Source of the DNA: Dendrophyllia cribrosa
Lineage: Eukaryota; Cnidaria; Anthozoa; Scleractinia; Dendrophylliidae
DNA length: 64,000 nt
Assembly (NCBI GenBank): GCA_024195265.1
Contig: JAJLRJ010000007.1
Location: 34,336,286-34,400,285, forward strand
Reading direction: 5' to 3'
This document shows, in pieces, positions 59,061 to 64,000 of the stretch (position 1 is its first letter; each line of letters opens with the position of its first letter). The position numbers were made by a program, and so were the translations under genes. The notes under the pieces are model-generated. The model did no database searches. It was not told where the DNA came from and saw only the letters and a program-made list of their open reading frames with translations.

Positions 59061-61301
59061 ATCGAGAAACCACAAAGCCATATATAACAGTAATTTAAAT
59101 TCTACAGTAATCCAGGACGAGATTAAAACAAAACCTTTAACAACTGAGAGAGGCTATCGTGAGATACAGAACGTCATTTTAGTTATCTTAATTTCATTAG
59201 TGTGTTGTCTGCACGCAGACATGTTGGTGGTCAGATATAAGAGAAATCGTTTCCATAAAAATAGAATAATTGATTTCCAAATCATGGAAATTTCATTGTT
59301 CTGACCTCCATCATGGCCGCCGCGAAAACAACCAATTAATTTAGGAAAGAACTATCTCTTATTCATTTTACGTCTCCTAGATTCCATCAGAATACAAGAG
59401 TTGAAAAGTAACAAATGCAGCCTGTTTTTTTTTTTTTTCAAGTTTCAACCAAAAATACCCTTAGTTAAAATTTGAAGCATATTCTCGAGATATAGTCTGC
59501 GAGCAGTCACTCTTATTTCCCGAGAGCGCAGGAGATAATTTTAATTATTTCGCCGTACTTCTCGCTGCTTTACTGCTTCACGATCGATTGAATGAAAAAG
59601 GCTGATCGCAGTCTAGTCGAGAAAGTGCTTGCGGCTAAATATTCGTTAAGGATGAGCCAATACCACCTCTTTTCCAAATCCTGTTGGAGTATAGATTCCG
59701 TTAATGACGCTTAAAATGCCTAAGAAGTAGTCTAGTCGAACTTATGTAAAAACTGATTAATAACTCATTTCTGAGGGATGTCGCTTCATTAATAAAAGCT
59801 CTGGTTGCTGTAAACGCAATAAAGGCCATAAAGGCACTTGTTTATTGCTTCGGTTGGTCACGTATAGTATCGAAAGAACTGGTAGAGCAGGTATCGTATC
59901 AATACCCCATTCTCGATTGCAACTATCACTTCAGTATCGATATTGGCCCACCTTAAGGTATCGTACTCTAAATGAAACATATTCCAGGAAACCCGGGAAT
60001 ACCTGATCTTGGCAAATGGTAGAAATAAAACTCATTAACTTACTCATATCTATAACTAACTCTCATTTTTACGTCCCCTGTGTTCCATCACAATACCGAA
60101 GCTTTGATTTTCACAGCGGAAAAGTTACAAATTAAAGGGGCTATGTCGCGAAGTGTCACGCAACCTCACAAACTTGAAAAACGTCTGGCAGCCGTTTTTT
60201 AAGTTTACGCCATCGCCGTGGAAATCAGGCACAATCCATTCAATCCTGGGGAGCAGAGTGCTCCGAAATGTCTCCAATTGTTCACACATGTGAATAATCT
60301 ATTTGTCTTGATTTAGTCTCGGATATTTTCCCGATTTTGGAATCGTACGGATCAATATCTCAATGTCTAAAAGTACGCAGTGGAAATAGACGAAGGTTGT
60401 TCTCCGGTCTAAGTTAGTTGCCCGGGGGGTGACACAGTGACACAAAGTGCGCGTTATAAAATTTTCAACAAAATAATGATCGACAAAAGTGTACATTGCT
60501 ACTCATTGTTACCTTCCTGTTCCATTGACGACGCAGATTCTGTCAAACTAAAGAAAGTAAGGTAAACTGTGAGAGGATATGCTTTACAGTTCTATATATG
60601 GCACCAAAGCTGAACTTCTTCGACTGGCTTCAAGCGCTTACAACAATCAAGTACAGCCTCTTACTCCATCTTTTGATAGCTAACCACGTTGATTTGTTTC
60701 GTGTAATTTGACATCATTCCATTTAGTATCATTGTGCTACATTTTGACACCATTCCTTTTTTCTATCACTGTGCTCTTTTTACCGCAACAACATTGTTCT
60801 TATTACAGTCCAATCCCGTAAACACTGACACCGTAAGTGCCACAGTAACTTTCTGTGATGACGGGATGTCCGTATAAAATGGCTCACGTGGATCAACTTA
60901 TTGATGCGTTTTGTAGCTGTTATACATGTAGGAAAATGCAGTGTAGTGACACATAATCCCCTCTAAAGTAATCAGAAATAATGTTTGGAAATAAAAGCAT
61001 GTAACTATTTTAAGAATACGGCAACAATAGATGCGCAAATGTTTGACGCCGTAGCGCAATTGAACAAAATTTCAACAACTGGAAAATTAGCTCATTTTAA
61101 CGCAGAAACAATGTTTTCATCTTGTTGTATCGTGTTTAACCTTGTTTTAAATAAAACAGTGAATAAACGACAATTTTTCAAATGTCCGTCATTTTTGTCC
61201 TTGCTGAGCAATCAATGTAAAAGAGAACATGTACTGCCTCTTCGCCGAGACAGAAAAAACTGTCCGTAATAACGATGCGTCCACAGTCAAGCAAGATTCG
61301 A
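59061..61301. other. 3' flank of TPR-CHAT gene 2
   Basis: Matches 50690-53184 with small indels. Unit 2 has an extra TCTGCACGCAGAC near 59207 and lacks the dispersed repeat of 51893-52290. No gene supported. Confidence 0.45.
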
Positions 61302-64000
61302 CTATGAACGTTTTTGTTCTCCGAAATCAAGAGTGACGTCATCTCCAATAAGTACAAATGGAGCCCAGTACTTCGCGGCGCCAAACTGCTCTGACTCTCG
61401 AAGAGACCTCATAGCCTGGTGAAGAGCCACACTGGTGCTTTTATCATCTGCAAGCTGCTGGTAGAAACCTTTCATGAACAACATGGTGGCCTCGTCATCA
61501 ATCGCCCAGAGTGACACCACAATAGAACGAGCACCAGCACACAAGAAAGCCCTCGCCATACCGACCACACCCTCAGCCTTGATCTCACCACGACCACTGT
61601 GACAGCAACTAAGCACAACAAGCCTTGCTCTTAGACGAACCGCTTCTAAATCCGACATCTTTAAAATATAATCTTCATCCTTGACGAACTTATGTCCTCT
61701 TCTGGGGTTTGGAGCCAAAGCAATTTCTCCAGTTTCCTTGCGACCATGTGTTGCGATGTGTACCAAAGCAACTGAAGAGATCCGTTTCAGCACTTCATCC
61801 TTAGTTGCATTTTGTCCCGTGAGAGGTTTGGTACTTAGAAGTTTTCCAATCATCTCTACTTCCTCCTTTGCGTATGGTAGCTGTTTCCACTTGGGATTGC
61901 CCGAGCTGTATGTAACTTCCTCCAAACACGGATCGCCGACAAGAAGCGCCCCACTGTCACTGTGGTAATCCTCAGGTGAATCTGCGATCAGTTTCAAAAC
62001 TGTCAACGAGGGAACAGTTCGGATCCTGATAGATTCACTTAAAGAAGAATAAGGGACCAAGCAGAATGGACCATCCGGGACAATAATCAACTGGTCACCT
62101 TCTAGCAAGTCAGCAATTGGGCCAATGATGGTATCATACAAGGGACGCAACGAATTTGCTGAACTCGTCGATGATTGTAGTACTTCTTTACAACCTTCTC
62201 TTTTGGACGGTAGCTCATCACTTAGTTCATCTAATGAACGATTCTCGCACCTGACACCAACACCTGCACCAATTGCTTTTAAAGTACCTTCTACCAACGA
62301 AGTGGCACTGTCATGTTCAATTTCAGTTTGTTTAAAACGAACCTCACTGCCCTTTGTCAACACCCAAAAGCTGATCGTGTTTTCATCAACAGCTACAAAA
62401 ACTGTTTGGGAAGTTAGAGCATTTATGATATAAGAGATTGTTTCTTTAGTATCGACTGATGTGGACGGTAGTACGTCAATACCATACTGCACTTTTAGAA
62501 CATCCATCACAGACTGTGCTCGTCCGTTCTCAGCCGCGAACAAAGCTTCATCAGTCTCTCCATTCTTTGTAAGAGTACTCCACAGAGCAGTGTACACAGC
62601 GCGATGTGAATCGCGAAAGCTTATTTTCCACGTATCTTCTGACTTAAGAAGAGATCTCATGATATCAAAGACTTTTACGCCGGATCGATAATAATCTATG
62701 GCTTGTTTAAAATCACCCAAACTACTATAAACATTGCCCAGATTTCCATAGGCATACCCCACTTCAGCCCTGTTCCCTACCTCTATGCCGATACTAAGAC
62801 ATTTTTTATGGCACTCTATGGCTTGTTTAAAATCACCCAGACTGTAATAAGCATTGGCTAGATTTCCATAGGCATTCCCCTCTCCAGCCCTGTCCCCTAT
62901 CTCTTTGGCAATACTAAGGTGAAGCATGAGGTACTCTATGGCTTGTTTCAAATCACCCAATCTACGATAAGCATTGCCAAGGTTTCCATAGGTATGCCCC
63001 TCTCCAGCCCTGCTCCCTACCTCTTTGGCAATACTTAGGCCTAGTTTGCGGTACTCTATGGCTTGTTCAAAATCGCCCAGACTATCGTAAGCATTGCCCA
63101 GATTTCCATAGGCATTCCCCTCTCCAGCCCTGTTCCCTACCTCTATGGCAATACTAACAGATCTTTTGTGGTACTCTATGGCTTGTTTAAAATCACCCAG
63201 ACTATCATAAGCATTGCCCAGATTTCCATAGGCCATCCCTTCTCAGCCCTGTCCCCTACCTCTTTGGCAATACTGAGGCAAAGCATGTGGTACTCTATGG
63301 CTTGTTTAAAATCACCCAAATAACGATAAACAGAGCCCAGATTTCCATAGGTAACCCCCTCTACAGCCCTGTTCCCTACCTCTTTGGCAATACTGAGGCA
63401 AAGCATGTGGTACTCTATGGCTTGTTTAAAATCACCCAAACTACGATAAGCAGAGCCCAGATTTCCATAGGTAACCCCCTCTACAGCCCTGCTCCCCACC
63501 TCTTTGGCAATACTTAGGGGAACCATGTAGTACTCTATGGCTTGTTTAAAATCACCCAGGCTATCATAAGCATTGCCCAGATTTCTATAGGCATACCCCT
63601 CTGCAGCCCTGTTCCCTACCTCTATGGCTATACTTAGGTCTAGTTTGTGGTATTCTATAGCTTGTTTAAAATCACCCAAACTACGATAAGAATTGCCCAG
63701 ATTTCCATAAGCATACCCCTCTAGAGTCCTGTTCCCTACCTCTTTGGCAATACTAAGAGATTTTTTGTGGTACTCTATGGCTTGTTTAAAATCACCCAAA
63801 CTACGATAAGCATTGCCCAGATTTCCATAGGCATTCCCCTCTCCAGCCCTGTTCCCTACCTCTATGGCAATACTAACAGATTTTTTGTGGTACTCTATGG
63901 CTTGTTTAAAATCACCCAGACTATCATAAGCATTTCCCAGATTTCCATAGGCATCCCCCTCTCTAGCCCTGTCCCCTACCTCTTTGGCAATACTGAGGCA
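61302..64000 (-). CDS. TPR-CHAT protein 2, frameshifted in the TPR array, 5' end outside the window
   Basis: From the window end to about 63240 one minus-strand frame encodes TPR units. A one-base loss at about 63237-63248 (GGCTGAGAAGGGATGG where sister repeats have one more base) then shifts the frame. Downstream, 63236-61302 is open for 644 codons: five TPR units, the linker, and a CHAT domain with the dyad at His497 (VHIATHG) and Cys545 (VVLSCCHSG), ending [12 protein letters not shown]. About eleven TPR units are visible in total. The CHAT part is very close to protein 1. If the frameshift is real, a full-length product cannot be made; if it is a sequence error, this is the complete family member. 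The start lies beyond 64000. Confidence 0.85.
62690..64000 (-). repeat. 120-bp tandem coding repeat (TPR array)
   Basis: About eleven DNA units of 120 bp, each with GCTTGTTTAAAATCACCCA and GCCCAGATTTCCATAGGCAT on the plus strand. Bases are much more alike than TPR function requires, suggesting recent amplification or gene conversion. Gene 1 keeps four such units at 54570-55033. Confidence 0.85.

Larger units (their letters stand above)
55034..64000. repeat. Tandem segmental duplication, unit 2 (continues past the window)
   Basis: Starts with the same GGTCTCTGTCTATTTCTTGTG flank as unit 1 at about 55064. It carries the shared foldback element, minisatellite, 1.2-kb TTAA element, 160-bp repeats and TPR-CHAT gene in order. 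The equivalent of unit 1's junction would fall near 63140; beyond that, only this unit has further TPR sequence. Confidence 0.85.

Overview
The window looks like nuclear DNA of an anthozoan cnidarian, most likely a reef-building coral. It is AT-rich, with short spliced exons, long introns and very dense small inverted-repeat transposons. It also has a TPR-CHAT gene family of the kind expanded in corals and a beta-helix multi-membrane receptor typical of cnidarian genomes. This assignment is inference: no species marker is present. No bacterial operon, CRISPR array, rRNA or convincing tRNA was seen.

Layout. (1) 2.0-12.3 kb, minus strand: a two-exon gene for a secreted or membrane beta-helix protein with a Cys-rich stalk and multi-pass C-terminus. 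A 61-nt signal-peptide exon (12260-12320) joins in phase to one 4.35-kb exon (2025-6377). A run of ten A on the coding strand breaks the large exon by one base. The 5.9-kb intron holds a 4.1-kb TTAA-flanked element. (2) 12.3-24 kb: no established gene, but many nested mobile elements: three hAT-like copies with 8-bp target duplications, a 192-bp near-perfect palindrome with a 9-bp duplication, an inverted Penelope-like (GIY-YIG) pair with candidate hammerhead ribozyme cores, and Harbinger-like insertions nested in it. (3) 24.2-41.2 kb, plus strand: a 17-exon gene for a predicted 697-residue coiled-coil protein related to the myosin heavy-chain rod but with no motor domain. Exons 6-9 are duplicated as exons 10-13 and partly triplicated as exons 14-15. 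All junctions are phase-consistent, and decayed copies of exons 4 and 5 lie between the cassettes. (4) 42.4-43.2 kb, minus: a CHAT-less TPR pseudogene that keeps its start codon. (5) 45.6 kb to the window end: a tandem segmental duplication of about 8-9 kb. Each unit carries a minus-strand TPR-CHAT gene and its 3' flank. The first gene is cut off at its 5' side exactly at the duplication junction (about 55033). The second runs off the window end and has a one-base frameshift in its TPR array. Two piggyBac-like MITEs are present in unit 1, with intact TTAA empty sites in unit 2.

Functionally the genes are not an operon. The TPR-CHAT genes have the His and Cys expected of a caspase-like peptidase behind a helical repeat sensor. 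The beta-helix protein looks like a surface receptor or adhesin. The coiled-coil gene could make a filament or cytoskeletal rod whose length may vary by cassette choice. The least expected items are the motorless myosin-rod gene with exon-cassette amplification, the tandem TPR-CHAT locus with its 120-bp homogeneous repeats, and the long inverted repeat carrying ribozyme-like cores.
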